64,000 bases of DNA from Marinifilum caeruleilacunae (GCF_013141825.1 NZ_RZNH01000024.1:1-64000); one strand, 5' to 3'; counted from the stretch's first letter, positions 46,128 to 56,031 are shown. Translations and numbers: made by a program. The notes: generated from the sequence alone by a model not told the origin.

Positions 46128-46145
46128 ACAAGCGAAACCTGGACA

Positions 46146-46931
46146 TTAAACATTTATAGTTCCGGAAAATACTTTTGTTGCAGGACCAATTAACCACACA
46201 TTTTTGATGTTTTGAGCGTCGATTTTTTCAAATCTTACTTCCAAAAGGCCTCCTTTGGTTTGTATATTAAACTGTTCCTTGCCTTTTTCAAAACCAGAAC
46301 TAATGGCCGAAGCAACCACACCAGTTCCACACGAATAGGTTTCATTTTCAACTCCGCGTTCATAGGTGCTTACCTGAATGCCTGAATCGTTGAATGAAAC
46401 AAAATTCACATTTGTACCTTCTTTTGCAAAACGATCGTTGTAGCGTATTGCTTTGCCTTTCGAATAGGTGTCAAAATTTTCGTGGGATTCGATAAACTCT
46501 ACATAGTGAGGCGAACCTGTATCCATATAATAATGCTGGTCTTCATGCTCAATTCCCGAAACATCAATCATTTTAAGGCTTACCTGTATATATGATCCTT
46601 TATCTTCAACCAATGCTTCATGTTCACCATCAACAGCAATAAAAACAGTTTTATCCTTAATAATGCCCAAGTGGTATGCAAAGGCAACAATGCATCTTCC
46701 TCCGTTACCGCACATACTCGCTTCACCACCATCTGAATTAAAGTAGCGCATTCTGAAATCATAGCCATCTGCATTTTCAAGCAGCATCAGACCATCGGCC
46801 CCAATTCCAAACCTTCTGTGACAAAGTTTTTCAACCAATTCTTTATTGTCCGGAGATATGATGTTATTACGATTATCGATAAGAACAAAATCGTTTCCTG
46901 TTCCCTGGTATTTCCAAAATTCAATCTGCAT
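46146..46931 (-). CDS. dapF: Diaminopimelate epimerase
   Basis: 261 aa. Start MQIEFWKYQGTGNDFVLIDN is the classic DapF N-terminus. The catalytic cysteines are Cys74 in EASMCGNGGRC and Cys201 in ENETYSCGTGVVASAI, with FGIGADGLMLLEN and MDTGSPHYVEF between. It turns LL- into meso-diaminopimelate for lysine and peptidoglycan. It is upstream of a hybrid kinase gene in a likely two-gene transcript, which may be incidental. Confidence 0.97.
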   Translation of the reverse strand: MQIEFWKYQGTGNDFVLIDNRNNIISPDNKELVEKLCHRRFGIGADGLMLLENADGYDFRMRYFNSDGGEASMCGNGGRCIVAFAYHLGIIKDKTVFIAVDGEHEALVEDKGSYIQVSLKMIDVSGIEHEDQHYYMDTGSPHYVEFIESHENFDTYSKGKAIRYNDRFAKEGTNVNFVSFNDSGIQVSTYERGVENETYSCGTGVVASAISSGFEKGKEQFNIQTKGGLLEVRFEKIDAQNIKNVWLIGPATKVFSGTINV

Positions 46932-47100
46932 TGCTGTGTAATCCTGTTAAAGAGTGTTAAATACGTTAAAATGCAAAACACTTCTAAACTTATATCGTTA
47001 AAATTGTAGGATAAAAGTAAGAATCTTATTGGTTTTCCCCCTATTTCGGAAAGTGAAAAGTCTAACATTTTGATGAAAGTAGCTTCCTTGGAAATAACTG

Positions 47101-47131
47101 TTGACTATGTGAATCTGATTTCGTAACTTTT
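47101..47131 (+). promoter_or_regulatory. Probable promoter of the HtrA protease gene
   Basis: TTG at 47101, 20 bp, then TAACTTTT at 47124-47131, close to TAnnTTTG. Leader of about 70 nt. Confidence 0.45.
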
Positions 47132-47206
47132 TATGTTCGAAACAGAATGTGGATTTCACCAATAAGATTGATCCAAAGTTTCACTCTTAAAAATTTTTAT
47201 TGCATT

Positions 47207-48655
47207 ATGAAAGCTAAATTGTTTTTTGGAAGAGTTTTAACTGCAGTTTTCGGTGGTGGAATTGCCATTATTTTATTTGTGTTGTTCGTTGATAGAGAAG
47301 AGAAAATCATTACTGTTCAGGAACCTAATGCCATTCAATTAGCGACTTTACCCACAACTGTTACCGGACAAATCGATTTGACTTTTGCAGCTGAATCGTC
47401 TGTAAAATCAGTTGTACACGTTAAAACCTTATATACAAAGGGAGAATATCAATCGAATCCATTTTACGATTTTCTATTTGGGAATAGTGAGAGAGGATAC
47501 CAACAGCAACCAAGTTTAGGGTCTGGATCCGGAGTAATTATTTCTAATGACGGATATATCGTAACAAACAATCATGTTGTGAAAGGTTCGAATTTAATTA
47601 ATGTGGTTTTACAGGATAAAAGATCTTACGAAGCCAAATTAATAGGACAGGATCCTTATACCGATTTGGCTTTGATAAAAATTGATGAAGAAGATCTACC
47701 ATTCATGAACTTTGGAAACTCCGACGAGTTAAAATTGGGAGAATGGGTTCTGGCTGTAGGTAATCCCTTTAATCTTACCTCTACCGTTACTGCAGGTATT
47801 ATTAGTGCCAAGGCCAGAAACCTGGGCATCATGAATAACAGAATGAGTATTGAATCATTCCTGCAAACCGATGCTGCTGTAAATCCTGGAAACAGTGGAG
47901 GAGCCCTGGTTGATACCAAGGGAAGACTCGTGGGGATTAATACCGCAATTGAATCCAGAACAGGTTCCTACTCAGGCTACTCGTTTGCGATACCCGTAAC
48001 CATTGTAGAGAAAGTAATTGCTGATTTAAAAGAGTTTGGTAAAGTACAACGAGCAATGATTGGTGTTGTTATTAGGTCTGTAGATGCCGGTTTGGCAGAA
48101 GAAAAAGGATTGGAAAGGATAGAAGGTGTTTATGTTGATGAAACCACTGAGGGTGGTGCAGCTGGTGAAGTTGGAATAGAAGAAGGTGATGTTATTCTTG
48201 AAATTAATAACAAGGAAGTTAACTCAGGTGCCGAGTTACAAGAGCAGGTGAGCAAGTACCGTCCGGGCGATGAAATCGAAGTTTTAATAAAAAGAGATGG
48301 CAAAAGGAAACAATTTGATGTTGTTTTACGTAATAGGTTAGGAAATACCAACGTGTTAAAATCAAGGGACTTATCTTTCCTTGGTGCCGATTTTGAACCA
48401 ATCAGCTCGAAAGAGAAGTATCGACTTCAAATTAATAGGGGAGTAAAAGTGAAGAATCTGCGTAGTGGTAAGTTGAAGGAGGAGAATGTGAAAGAGGGGT
48501 TTATAATTTACAAAATTAACAACACACCAATTTATAAGATTAATGATATTGAAGAGGCGTTGCAGGACGTTAAGGATGGAGGTGTATTTATTTCAGGCAT
48601 CTATCCCAACGGCAGCGTGAAGTATTATGCCTTTTCTTTGAAGGGTGATGAATAG
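47207..48655 (+). CDS. HtrA/DegP-type periplasmic serine protease (Do family)
   Basis: 482 aa from the ATG at 47207 (signal anchor MKAKLFFGRVLTAVFGGGIA); the upstream frame to 47147 overlaps the leader. The trypsin-like domain carries the triad: His in GYIVTNNHVVKG, Asp in DPYTDLALIKI and Ser in VNPGNSGGALVDTKG. Two PDZ domains follow, the first with GAAGEVGIEEGDVILEIN, the second short. It degrades or refolds damaged periplasmic proteins and is commonly called DegP, DegQ or HtrA in Bacteroidota. Its promoter is seen upstream. The next gene is rpoD, 105 bp away with its own promoter. Confidence 0.95.
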   Translation: MKAKLFFGRVLTAVFGGGIAIILFVLFVDREEKIITVQEPNAIQLATLPTTVTGQIDLTFAAESSVKSVVHVKTLYTKGEYQSNPFYDFLFGNSERGYQQQPSLGSGSGVIISNDGYIVTNNHVVKGSNLINVVLQDKRSYEAKLIGQDPYTDLALIKIDEEDLPFMNFGNSDELKLGEWVLAVGNPFNLTSTVTAGIISAKARNLGIMNNRMSIESFLQTDAAVNPGNSGGALVDTKGRLVGINTAIESRTGSYSGYSFAIPVTIVEKVIADLKEFGKVQRAMIGVVIRSVDAGLAEEKGLERIEGVYVDETTEGGAAGEVGIEEGDVILEINNKEVNSGAELQEQVSKYRPGDEIEVLIKRDGKRKQFDVVLRNRLGNTNVLKSRDLSFLGADFEPISSKEKYRLQINRGVKVKNLRSGKLKEENVKEGFIIYKINNTPIYKINDIEEALQDVKDGGVFISGIYPNGSVKYYAFSLKGDE

Positions 48656-48702
48656 AAATCAAACGAGAAAAATATAAATATTCGAATAAAATGACAATTA
48701 AT

Positions 48703-48734
48703 TTTGACTTTTTTTATTAAAAAGTCTAATTTTG
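48703..48734 (+). promoter_or_regulatory. Canonical Bacteroidota promoter of rpoD
   Basis: TTTG at 48703-48706, 20 bp, TAATTTTG at 48727-48734. Both elements match the consensus of the primary sigma factor itself, with a leader of about 22 nt, which would suit autoregulation. Confidence 0.75.
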
Positions 48735-48760
48735 CGAAATATTTTCGATGAAAAGGGACT

Positions 48761-49621
48761 ATGAGACAATTAAAGATAACCAAATCAATTACCAATCGTG
48801 AGAGTGCTTCCTTAGACAAGTACTTGCAAGAGATTGGTAAAGAAGATCTTATTACAGTTGAGGAAGAAGTTGAATTGGCGCAGCGAATCAAAAAAGGCGA
48901 CCAAAGAGCTTTGGAAAAGTTAACCAGAGCGAATTTGCGTTTCGTTGTTTCTGTAGCTAAGCAATACCAAAATCAAGGGTTGAGTCTACCTGACTTGATC
49001 AATGAAGGTAATTTGGGATTGATTAAAGCAGCAGAAAAGTTTGATGAAACTCGTGGATTTAAATTCATTTCTTACGCTGTATGGTGGATTCGTCAGTCTA
49101 TCCTTCAGGCTTTGGCAGAGCAGTCTCGAATCGTTCGATTACCATTGAACCAGGTTGGTTCGTTGAACAAGATCAACAAAGCATTTTCGAAATTCGAGCA
49201 AGAACATGAAAGAAAGCCATCTCCTGAAGAATTAGCAGAGTCCTTGGAGTTACCTGCAGATAAAGTTGCAGATACCCTACGTGTTTCAGGTCGTCACATT
49301 TCTGTCGATGCTCCGTTTGTTGACGGAGAGGACAACAGTTTGTTGGACGTATTGGTGAATGATGATTCTCCAATCGCAGACAGAAGTCTCTTGAATGAAT
49401 CCTTAACCAGAGAAATTGATAGAGCTTTAGCTACTCTTACCGAGAGAGAAAGCGATATCATTAAATTATTCTTCGGTATTGGAATTCAAGAAATGACCTT
49501 GGAAGAAATTGGCGAAAAATTTGGATTGACACGTGAGCGTGTTCGTCAGATTAAAGAAAAAGCGATTCGTCGTTTGCGTCATACTTCCCGAAGCAAATTA
49601 TTGAAATCATATTTGGGATAA
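48761..49621 (+). CDS. rpoD: Primary RNA polymerase sigma factor (RpoD/SigA, Bacteroidota type)
   Basis: 286 aa, the short form typical of the phylum (no region 1.1). Region 1.2: [19 protein letters not shown]. Region 2: [20 protein letters not shown] and [20 protein letters not shown], then [18 protein letters not shown]. Region 3: [14 protein letters not shown] and the [11 protein letters not shown] helix. Region 4: [20 protein letters not shown], the -33 recognition helix-turn-helix. This protein reads the TTTG / TAnnTTTG promoters seen throughout the window. Its own promoter and terminator are clear. Confidence 0.97.
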   Translation: MRQLKITKSITNRESASLDKYLQEIGKEDLITVEEEVELAQRIKKGDQRALEKLTRANLRFVVSVAKQYQNQGLSLPDLINEGNLGLIKAAEKFDETRGFKFISYAVWWIRQSILQALAEQSRIVRLPLNQVGSLNKINKAFSKFEQEHERKPSPEELAESLELPADKVADTLRVSGRHISVDAPFVDGEDNSLLDVLVNDDSPIADRSLLNESLTREIDRALATLTERESDIIKLFFGIGIQEMTLEEIGEKFGLTRERVRQIKEKAIRRLRHTSRSKLLKSYLG

Positions 49622-49640
49622 GATTTCCCGCGAGATAACT

Positions 49641-49669
49641 AAAGCAGTTTCGAAAGAAACTGCTTTTTT
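49641..49669 (+). terminator. Rho-independent terminator of rpoD
   Basis: AAGCAGTTTC pairs with GAAACTGCTT around a GAAA tetraloop and is followed by T. Confidence 0.9.
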
Positions 49670-49675
49670 ATTGCT

Positions 49676-51691
49676 CTATTTTGAGGTCTTTTCCTTCAAC
49701 TGTTCCTGGAGTTTGTACATCTCATCCCTGTACTGTGCAGCTTGAAGGAAATCCATATCCTTGGCAGCTTTTTGCATGAGTTTCTTGGTCTTTTCAATGC
49801 TCTTCTCCAAACTTTCCTTACTCATATACTGAACAACCGGATCGGCAGCAATCTCAACCGTTTCAGGTCCGGCATAAACATTTTCATCTACCTTTTGAGC
49901 CTGATTGATAATGCTTTTCTTCGATTTGACAATTTGCTGTGGCGTTATTCCATGCTTTTCATTGTAAGCCAACTGCTTTTCGCGCCTGTGGTTTGTAGAA
50001 TCAATGGTCTCTTTCATCGATTTGGTAATCTTGTCGGCATACATGATTACCTTACCATTTACATTACGTGCAGCTCTACCCGAAGTCTGAATCAGTGATC
50101 TTGTTGAACGAAGAAATCCTTCCTTGTCGGCATCCAGAATGGCAACAAGCGATACTTCCGGCAAATCCAAACCTTCACGAAGCAGGTTTACACCAATCAA
50201 AACATCGAACTCCCCATTTCTAAGGTCTTCCATTATTTTTACACGATCCAGCGTATCAACATCGGAGTGAATGTAGCGACAGCGAATACTCATATTTGCG
50301 AAATATTCCGATAACTCTTCTGCCATTCGTTTGGTTAGTGTTGTCACCAGTGTACGTTCATCTTTTTCAGTTCGCTCGTTAATTTCAGCAATCAAATCAT
50401 CAATCTGATTTAAACTCGGACGAACATCAATTTGCGGATCAAGCAAACCTGTTGGGCGAATTACCTGTTCAACCACTACACCTTCGCACTTTTCCAGTTC
50501 ATAATCGGCCGGTGTAGCACTCACATAAATGGTCTGATCGGTAACTTCTTCAAATTCTTCAAATTTTAAAGGTCTGTTATCCAGTGCAGCCGGTAAGCGG
50601 AATCCATATTCTACCAGGTTAATTTTACGGGAATGGTCGCCACCATACATGGCGCGAATCTGTGGAATGGTAACATGACTTTCGTCGATTACCATCAGAA
50701 AATCATCCGGGAAATAATCGATCAGGCAGAATGGACGAGTTCCGGCAGGTCTTCCATCGAAATATCGTGAATAGTTTTCGATGCCTGAACAGTGTCCAAG
50801 CTCTCGAATCATTTCCAAATCGAAGCTCACCTTTTCTTCCAGTCGCTTGGCCTCCAGGTGTTTTCCAATCTCTTTTAGAAAAGCCACTTGCGCAACCATA
50901 TCATCCTGAATTTGATGGATGGCCGATTGAACACGATCTTTACTGGTTACAAAGATATTGGCCGGATAAATGGTTGCCCTTTCATAATCTTCAATTTTGA
51001 GTCCATTAATCGGATCAAAAGAGTAGATTTCATCAATTTCATCATCCCAGAAAATAATTCTGTAGGCAAAATCAGCGTAAGCAGGATAGATATCTACCGT
51101 ATCACCTTTCACCCTAAAATGGCCACGCTCAAACTCCACCTCATTTCTTGAATAAAGCGCATCAACAAAGGCATGAAGCAATTTGTTACGTGAAATAGTT
51201 TGGCCTTTTTCCAAAACGGTAACATTGTTGTGAAAATCATCGGGGTTACCAATACCGTACAGACAGGAAACCGAAGAAACAACGATTACATCTTTTCTTC
51301 CCGAAAGAAGGGCCGAGGTAGCGCTAAGTCGGAGTTTTTCAATTTCATCGTTTATGGAAAGATCCTTTTCAATATATGTATCAGTTACGGGCAAATAGGC
51401 TTCCGGCTGATAGTAATCGTAGTAGGAAACAAAGTATTCTACTGCATTGTTTGGAAAAAAATTCTTGAACTCGCCATACAATTGGGCAGCCAGGGTTTTA
51501 TTATGGCTCAATACCAGGGTAGGTCTTTGAACTTCCTGAATTACATTGGCCACCGTAAAGGTTTTACCCGAACCAGTTACCCCTAAAAGGGTCTGAAACG
51601 GAGAACCATCATTCAATCCATTACTCAACTCTTCTATGGCTTCCGGCTGATCGCCTGTTGGCTTAAATTTCGATACTATTTTAAAATCCAT
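49676..51691 (-). CDS. uvrB: UvrABC system protein B
   Basis: 671 aa. Helicase-like core with Walker A in TLLGVTGSGKTFTVANVIQ, the beta-hairpin DNA-gripping YYDYYQPEAYLPVTDTYIEK, DESHVTIPQIRAMYGGDHSR (DEAD-type box II) and the C-terminal helicase motifs LREGLDLPEVSLVAILDAD and RSLIQTSGRAARNVNGK. The final UVR domain (about 625-665, MQKAAKDMDFLQAAQYRDEM) binds UvrC. It takes damaged DNA from UvrA and recruits UvrC for nucleotide excision repair. Monocistronic, convergent with rpoD. Confidence 0.98.
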   Translation of the reverse strand: MDFKIVSKFKPTGDQPEAIEELSNGLNDGSPFQTLLGVTGSGKTFTVANVIQEVQRPTLVLSHNKTLAAQLYGEFKNFFPNNAVEYFVSYYDYYQPEAYLPVTDTYIEKDLSINDEIEKLRLSATSALLSGRKDVIVVSSVSCLYGIGNPDDFHNNVTVLEKGQTISRNKLLHAFVDALYSRNEVEFERGHFRVKGDTVDIYPAYADFAYRIIFWDDEIDEIYSFDPINGLKIEDYERATIYPANIFVTSKDRVQSAIHQIQDDMVAQVAFLKEIGKHLEAKRLEEKVSFDLEMIRELGHCSGIENYSRYFDGRPAGTRPFCLIDYFPDDFLMVIDESHVTIPQIRAMYGGDHSRKINLVEYGFRLPAALDNRPLKFEEFEEVTDQTIYVSATPADYELEKCEGVVVEQVIRPTGLLDPQIDVRPSLNQIDDLIAEINERTEKDERTLVTTLTKRMAEELSEYFANMSIRCRYIHSDVDTLDRVKIMEDLRNGEFDVLIGVNLLREGLDLPEVSLVAILDADKEGFLRSTRSLIQTSGRAARNVNGKVIMYADKITKSMKETIDSTNHRREKQLAYNEKHGITPQQIVKSKKSIINQAQKVDENVYAGPETVEIAADPVVQYMSKESLEKSIEKTKKLMQKAAKDMDFLQAAQYRDEMYKLQEQLKEKTSK

Positions 51692-51799
51692 GAATCCCTT
51701 CTTTCTTTACTACAAAGCAATGCTAAAAATAGAGAAACATTATGAAACAAACATGATTTAAATAATTATTAACAGATGAAGCTGAAATATTTTTTGCAC

Positions 51800-51830
51800 A
51801 AAAAATGCCGACCATTTGATTTGGCCGGCA
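51800..51830 (-). terminator. Rho-independent terminator of the EEP-lipoprotein gene
   Basis: On the minus strand TGCCGGCCA pairs with TGGTCGGCA (one mismatch) and runs into T. Confidence 0.75.
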
Positions 51831-51850
51831 CCTGTATTTTTTATTGAAGT

Positions 51851-52867
51851 TTACTCGGTAATTTTGAAGTAAACAGGAAAATGATCGCTGTATCCTCCGT
51901 AATAATTAGGTCCGCCATAAGTTCTACTTGGCACTAAAACACCATTTTTGTTTTTGTAGCAAATCCACTCTTCGGTAAACAGATTACCCGAACCATAAGT
52001 TGTACTTAAACCATTTTTATTCCCGATTAGTGATTTTGAAACAATTAAGTGATCCAGCATGTTCCAGTCGCCCCTGTAGTTGTACGAACCTTGGCCTGCT
52101 TCGAATAAATCGTACATCAGATTGTGCAATTCTTCGGTATTTTCAGCTGTTTTGGCATTGTTTGCCTGAAGCGATTTTGTTACCGAAATGTTGTTAGGCT
52201 CATCATTAAAATCACCCATAATAATGATTTTTGCCATTGGATTTTTATCCTGAATTTTATCTACTGATTTTCTCAGCTGTTCAGCAACAAAAACTCTGTT
52301 CTTCTCCGATTTTTCTTGCCCACCTCTTCTCGAAGGCCAGTGGTTTACAAAAATATGAACCGTATCTTTCTTGCCTAAAATACCTTCTACATGCAGAATG
52401 TCTCTTGTTGTATAATCTGGTTCCCAGGGAAATTGTATGCCAATGGCTTCGTGATTTAGGTATTTAAAGTCGTCACTTTTATAGATTAAAGCACAATCAA
52501 TCCCTCTTTTATCAGGACTTTCGGTGTGTGCAATTTTATAATTTCCAGCAATTAAGGCATCTTCTTTGCACAAATCTTCAATCACCAAACGATTTTCAAT
52601 TTCACATAGACCAATTACTGTTGGTAAACTTAATGTATCTATAGACGACAATACTTTTGAAAGTTTTTCAAGTTTATCCCCATAACGTTGGGTGCTGTAC
52701 TTTAGCTTTCCTTCAGGTGTAAAATCATCGTCCCATTTTACCGGATGATTAATGGTATCGAATAAATTTTCGACATTGTAAAAAGCAAGTGTGTACTCCT
52801 TTTTTTGTTCGCTACACGAGAAAAGAACAAGTGCAACAGAAATCAGTAAGAGTAATTTTTTAAACAT
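51851..52867 (-). CDS. Endonuclease/exonuclease/phosphatase-family lipoprotein
   Basis: 338 aa. Lipoprotein signal MFKKLLLLISVALVLFSC (Cys18). EEP-domain motifs in order: LAFYNVENLFDT (N), VIGLCEIENRLVI (catalytic Glu), HIFVNHWPSRRGG (His), AKIIIMGDFNDEPNN (DxN) and GGYSDHFPVYFKI (SDH). It is therefore a metal-dependent phosphodiesterase acting in the periplasm or at the outer membrane, on nucleic acid, phospholipid or inositol phosphate; the substrate is open. It begins 17 bp after the HAD phosphatase gene on the same strand, so a two-gene operon is likely. Confidence 0.9.
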   Translation of the reverse strand: MFKKLLLLISVALVLFSCSEQKKEYTLAFYNVENLFDTINHPVKWDDDFTPEGKLKYSTQRYGDKLEKLSKVLSSIDTLSLPTVIGLCEIENRLVIEDLCKEDALIAGNYKIAHTESPDKRGIDCALIYKSDDFKYLNHEAIGIQFPWEPDYTTRDILHVEGILGKKDTVHIFVNHWPSRRGGQEKSEKNRVFVAEQLRKSVDKIQDKNPMAKIIIMGDFNDEPNNISVTKSLQANNAKTAENTEELHNLMYDLFEAGQGSYNYRGDWNMLDHLIVSKSLIGNKNGLSTTYGSGNLFTEEWICYKNKNGVLVPSRTYGGPNYYGGYSDHFPVYFKITE

Positions 52868-52884
52868 GATGTAGAGTTATTGAT

Positions 52885-53475
52885 TTAGTAATATGGAGTG
52901 ACATCGGTAACCATCATTCCTGCTTTTTCAGCTGCCTGTATACCCAACAATCCATCTTCAAAAACCTGGCAATTTTTAGGATCAATTCCCATTAAATCGG
53001 CGCACTTTAAAAAGGTTTCTGGTTCTGGTTTGTGTAGGCTAACATCGTCAGCACTCACCAATATCGGAATGTACTTGTCCAAACCAAGAATCTCCATGGT
53101 TTCCTGGGCGATATTCCTTTTACCTCCTGTGCCCACTGCCATTGGAAGTTGCTTGTGGTATTTGTAAACCAAGTCAGTTACAGGTTTAATTTCGGTTATT
53201 TTATGCATCTCCTTAGCAAAAAATTCTTCTTTAATCACGGAGAATTCCTGCGGATCAATAGAATGGTTGTATTCTCTATTTAGCTTCTCAATAATCTTGG
53301 CTGATGGCATTCCTGCACAAGCTGATAAAAATTCAAATGAATATTCAACATTCAAGATTTCAGCAGCTTTTTTCCAGGCTTCAAAATGCAAGGGCATTGT
53401 ATCGGCCAGGGTTCCATCCAAATCAAAAATTAGAGCTTTTGTATCGGCATATATATTTATCGATTTCATATTCAT
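52885..53475 (-). CDS. HAD-superfamily hydrolase, beta-phosphoglucomutase-like subfamily
   Basis: 196 aa. Motif I ALIFDLDGTLADTMPLHFEAW (nucleophile Asp18, Asp20), a small helical cap (about 30-90), motif II MAVGTGGKR, motif III around the Lys of SADDVSLHKPEPETF and motif IV CQVFEDGLLGIQAAEKAGM. Asp/Glu positions needed for Mg are present. It is likely a sugar-phosphate phosphatase (YqaB/fructose-1-phosphatase-like) or a beta-phosphoglucomutase relative. A start at residue 3 (MKSINIY) is equally possible. Upstream partner of the EEP lipoprotein gene. Confidence 0.9.
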   Translation of the reverse strand: MNMKSINIYADTKALIFDLDGTLADTMPLHFEAWKKAAEILNVEYSFEFLSACAGMPSAKIIEKLNREYNHSIDPQEFSVIKEEFFAKEMHKITEIKPVTDLVYKYHKQLPMAVGTGGKRNIAQETMEILGLDKYIPILVSADDVSLHKPEPETFLKCADLMGIDPKNCQVFEDGLLGIQAAEKAGMMVTDVTPYY

Positions 53476-53788
53476 TCTGTTAATTCATTCAACTTCACAA
53501 TTGCTTCGATGTATTATATCAACTGTTGTATTTAAGAACAATAATAGTACAGATCCGATATAAAAGAAAGCGCAAATTATTAATTATTTCTTAATAAATA
53601 GCATACTTAACTTTATTATTTATAAGAGTTTTATCGATATCTTTGGTATGTATTTTGCAAGTGCATAATATTGAGAATCTGTTTGTTGAATTCTCGTTTT
53701 TTTTATATTTTTCTATCGAATTGTAAAACATTTCTCGAAAGCATACGTTTGTAGAAGTGTGTATATTTTAGAATTAAAAGTGAAGTTT
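53476..53788. other. 313-bp intergenic region between divergent genes
   Basis: Very AT-rich. A TATCTTTG at 53638-53645 fits a plus-strand -7 element but is 143 bp from the next gene, and TATATTTT at 53762 is closer but weaker. A minus-strand open frame here (to 53925) is a shadow of the Spy-like gene. I see no RNA gene. Confidence 0.45.
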
Positions 53789-54151
53789 ATGAAGTTGGTA
53801 CAAGGAAGTTTGATTCTATTATTTGTGTTTCTAAGTGTTAATTTGAGCGCTAAGAAAATTTCGGAGGCTGAGAAAAGAGCAGATGTCATTACTAAATGGA
53901 TGACTGAAAAGTTAGATTTGAGCACCGACCAAATCCTAAAAGTAAAAGAACTGAATCTTGAATGTGAAAAAGAAATAGATCGATTAACAACCGAGAAAGC
54001 TGGTTTTCCTTGTATGCAAGCAGTTCGCGATAGCTTATTACAAAAGGAGAATGATTTTAGTGAGGTGTTAACAGAAACGCAATTGGCCAGTTATAAAAAA
54101 TCGAAATGTGAGTTAAAAGAAAAACTCAAAAGAATGTTTAAAAGACTTTAA
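53789..54151 (+). CDS. Small exported Spy/CpxP-like protein
   Basis: 120 aa from the ATG at 53789. Signal peptide MKLVQGSLILLFVFLSVNLSA, then a helical mature part: KRADVITKWMTEKLDLSTDQ is the family's LTxxQ-like first motif, and LTETQLASYKKSKCELKEKL is the second. Such all-helical periplasmic proteins act as stress-induced chaperones or regulators in the Cpx system; in Bacteroidota the role is unproven. Two Cys in the mature part (KAGFPCMQ, KSKCELK) may pair. It ends with a terminator. Confidence 0.75.
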   Translation: MKLVQGSLILLFVFLSVNLSAKKISEAEKRADVITKWMTEKLDLSTDQILKVKELNLECEKEIDRLTTEKAGFPCMQAVRDSLLQKENDFSEVLTETQLASYKKSKCELKEKLKRMFKRL

Positions 54152-54169
54152 CGAATAAAATATATAAGC

Positions 54170-54200
54170 CATCCCAATCGAAATTCGGTTGGGATTTTTT
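54170..54200 (+). terminator. Rho-independent terminator of the Spy-like gene
   Basis: ATCCCAA pairs with TTGGGAT, with inner CGAA/TTCG pairs, then six T. Confidence 0.88.
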
Positions 54201-54258
54201 GTCTCCAAAACATGCTTAGAGGAAAAAAAGATAAAAAAATCTGATTTTTTTAGTGTTT

Positions 54259-54272
54259 GTAACATCCGTTAC
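54259..54272. promoter_or_regulatory. Crp/Fnr-type operator of hcp (HcpR-like)
   Basis: GTAAC-ATCC-GTTAC is a perfect 5-4-5 dyad. The nearest -7-like element is GATATTTG at 54295-54302, so the dyad centre is about -43 from the likely start site. That is the class II activator position of Crp/Fnr proteins. Published HcpR sites upstream of hcp genes are of this dyad type as far as I recall; that identity is an inference. Confidence 0.65.
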
Positions 54273-54294
54273 ACTTTTTAGGTGGTGAATGTCG

Positions 54295-54302
54295 GATATT
54301 TG
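54295..54302 (+). promoter_or_regulatory. -7 element of hcp
   Basis: GATATTTG differs from TAnnTTTG only in its first base and has no good TTTG 17-23 bp upstream. A weak core like this fits a promoter that needs an activator. Confidence 0.45.
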
Positions 54303-54384
54303 TAATGTCAAAAGGAAATAACTTCCCATTCGACACGAATTTGAAACTGAATAAACTAAATAAATAACACTAAAAAATACTATT

Positions 54385-56031
54385 ATGAGCATGTTTTGTT
54401 ATCAATGTCAGGAAGCAGCCAAGGGAACTGGTTGTACTATTCAAGGGGTTTGTGGTAAAACCGATGAGGTTGCAAACATCCAGGATCTTCTTATGTACGT
54501 AATGAAAGGAATTTCACAGTACAGTGTAAAAGCTCGCGAAGCTGGTGTTGAGAATGATAAGGTAAACAATTTCATTATGAACGGATTGTTTATGACTATC
54601 ACAAACGCAAACTTCGATAAAGTAAAATTCGTTGAAGCAATTCGCGAAGGATTAAAACTAAAAGAAGAAATTAAAAAACAAGCTGAAGAAGCTGGTGTTT
54701 CTTTCGGTGATCTTCATCATTCTGCAACATGGTTTGCTGATTCAGAAAATGATTTTGATGCAAAAGCTCGCGTAGTTGGTATTTTGGCTACAGAAAACGA
54801 AGATGTTCGTTCATTACGTGAATTGTTAACTTACGGTTTGAAAGGTTTGGCAGCCTATGCTGAGCACGCTTATAACCTAGGTTTCGAAAAAGCAGAAATG
54901 TATGCTTTCATGCAAGAAGCTTTGGTAGCAACTATCGACGATACACTTTCTGCTGACGATTTAGTAGGATTGGTTATGAAGTGTGGAGCTAATGGTGTAA
55001 CTGCAATGGCTACTTTGGATGAAGCAAATACATCTGCATACGGAAATCCTGAAGTAACAGAAGTAAATATTGGCGTTAGCAACAAACCAGGTATCTTGAT
55101 TTCGGGTCACGATTTGAAAGACATGGAAGAATTGTTAAAGCAAACTGAAGGAACTGGTGTTGATGTTTACACTCACTCTGAAATGTTGCCAGCTAACTAT
55201 TACCCAGCATTTAAAAAGTACGAACACTTTGTAGGAAACTATGGTAATGCATGGTGGAAACAAAACGAAGAGTTCGAAACTTTCAACGGACCAATCTTGT
55301 TCACTACCAACTGTATTGTTCCTCCAAAATCAAGTTCAACTTACCAGGATAAAGTATTTACAACTGGTGCATCTGGTTTCCCAGGATTCAAGCACATTGC
55401 TGCTGATGAAAACGGAAAGAAAGATTTCTCAGAAATTATTGAATTGGCGAAAACTTGCCAGGCTCCAACAGAGATCGAAAAGGGTAAAATCGTTGGTGGA
55501 TTTGCTCACAACCAGGTAATGCAAGTTGCTGATAAAGTTGTTGATGCTGTAAAATCAGGAGCGATTCGTAAGTTCTTTGTAATGGCTGGTTGCGACGGTA
55601 GAATGAAAGGTCGTGATTACTATACAGAATTCGCTGCTAAATTACCACAAGATACAGTGATTTTGACTGCAGGTTGTGCTAAATATCGTTACAACAAACT
55701 TGAATTAGGTGATATCGGAGGTATTCCAAGAGTATTGGATGCAGGTCAGTGTAACGACTCATACTCATTGGCAGTTATCGCATTGAAATTGAAAGAAGTA
55801 TTTGAGTTGAACGATATCAACGAACTTCCAATAGCATACAACATTGCATGGTACGAGCAAAAAGCAGTAATCGTATTATTAGCTCTTCTACACCTGGGTG
55901 TTAAGAACATTCACTTAGGACCTACATTGCCAGCATTCTTGTCACCAAACGTAGCAAAAGTATTGGTTGATACTTTCGGAATTGGTGGAATTGGTACTGT
56001 AGACGAAGACATGAAAATGTTCCTGAACTAG
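54385..56031 (+). CDS. hcp: Hydroxylamine reductase / hybrid cluster protein
   Basis: 548 aa. The N-terminal cluster motif is C5-x2-C8-x8-C17-x5-C23 ([15 protein letters not shown]...GVCGK), the spacing of the [4Fe-4S] forms from strict anaerobes rather than the [2Fe-2S] enterobacterial type. Hybrid-cluster ligands are visible: His in VLISGHDL-like [14 protein letters not shown], Cys in [13 protein letters not shown], Cys in [13 protein letters not shown] and [11 protein letters not shown], and Glu in [14 protein letters not shown]. It reduces hydroxylamine and, in vivo, probably nitric oxide. No Hcr reductase is fused or adjacent. An operator and promoter are upstream, terminators downstream. 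Confidence 0.97.
   Translation: MSMFCYQCQEAAKGTGCTIQGVCGKTDEVANIQDLLMYVMKGISQYSVKAREAGVENDKVNNFIMNGLFMTITNANFDKVKFVEAIREGLKLKEEIKKQAEEAGVSFGDLHHSATWFADSENDFDAKARVVGILATENEDVRSLRELLTYGLKGLAAYAEHAYNLGFEKAEMYAFMQEALVATIDDTLSADDLVGLVMKCGANGVTAMATLDEANTSAYGNPEVTEVNIGVSNKPGILISGHDLKDMEELLKQTEGTGVDVYTHSEMLPANYYPAFKKYEHFVGNYGNAWWKQNEEFETFNGPILFTTNCIVPPKSSSTYQDKVFTTGASGFPGFKHIAADENGKKDFSEIIELAKTCQAPTEIEKGKIVGGFAHNQVMQVADKVVDAVKSGAIRKFFVMAGCDGRMKGRDYYTEFAAKLPQDTVILTAGCAKYRYNKLELGDIGGIPRVLDAGQCNDSYSLAVIALKLKEVFELNDINELPIAYNIAWYEQKAVIVLLALLHLGVKNIHLGPTLPAFLSPNVAKVLVDTFGIGGIGTVDEDMKMFLN

Noticed and set aside
46787-47068. Minus-strand frame upstream of and overlapping dapF
   Set aside because: The dapF start is fixed by the conserved MQIEFWKYQGTGNDF opening; the overlapping frame shows nothing.
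53713-53925. Minus-strand 70-codon frame
   Set aside because: It lies opposite the start of the Spy-like gene, whose signal peptide and helical body make a far better gene.
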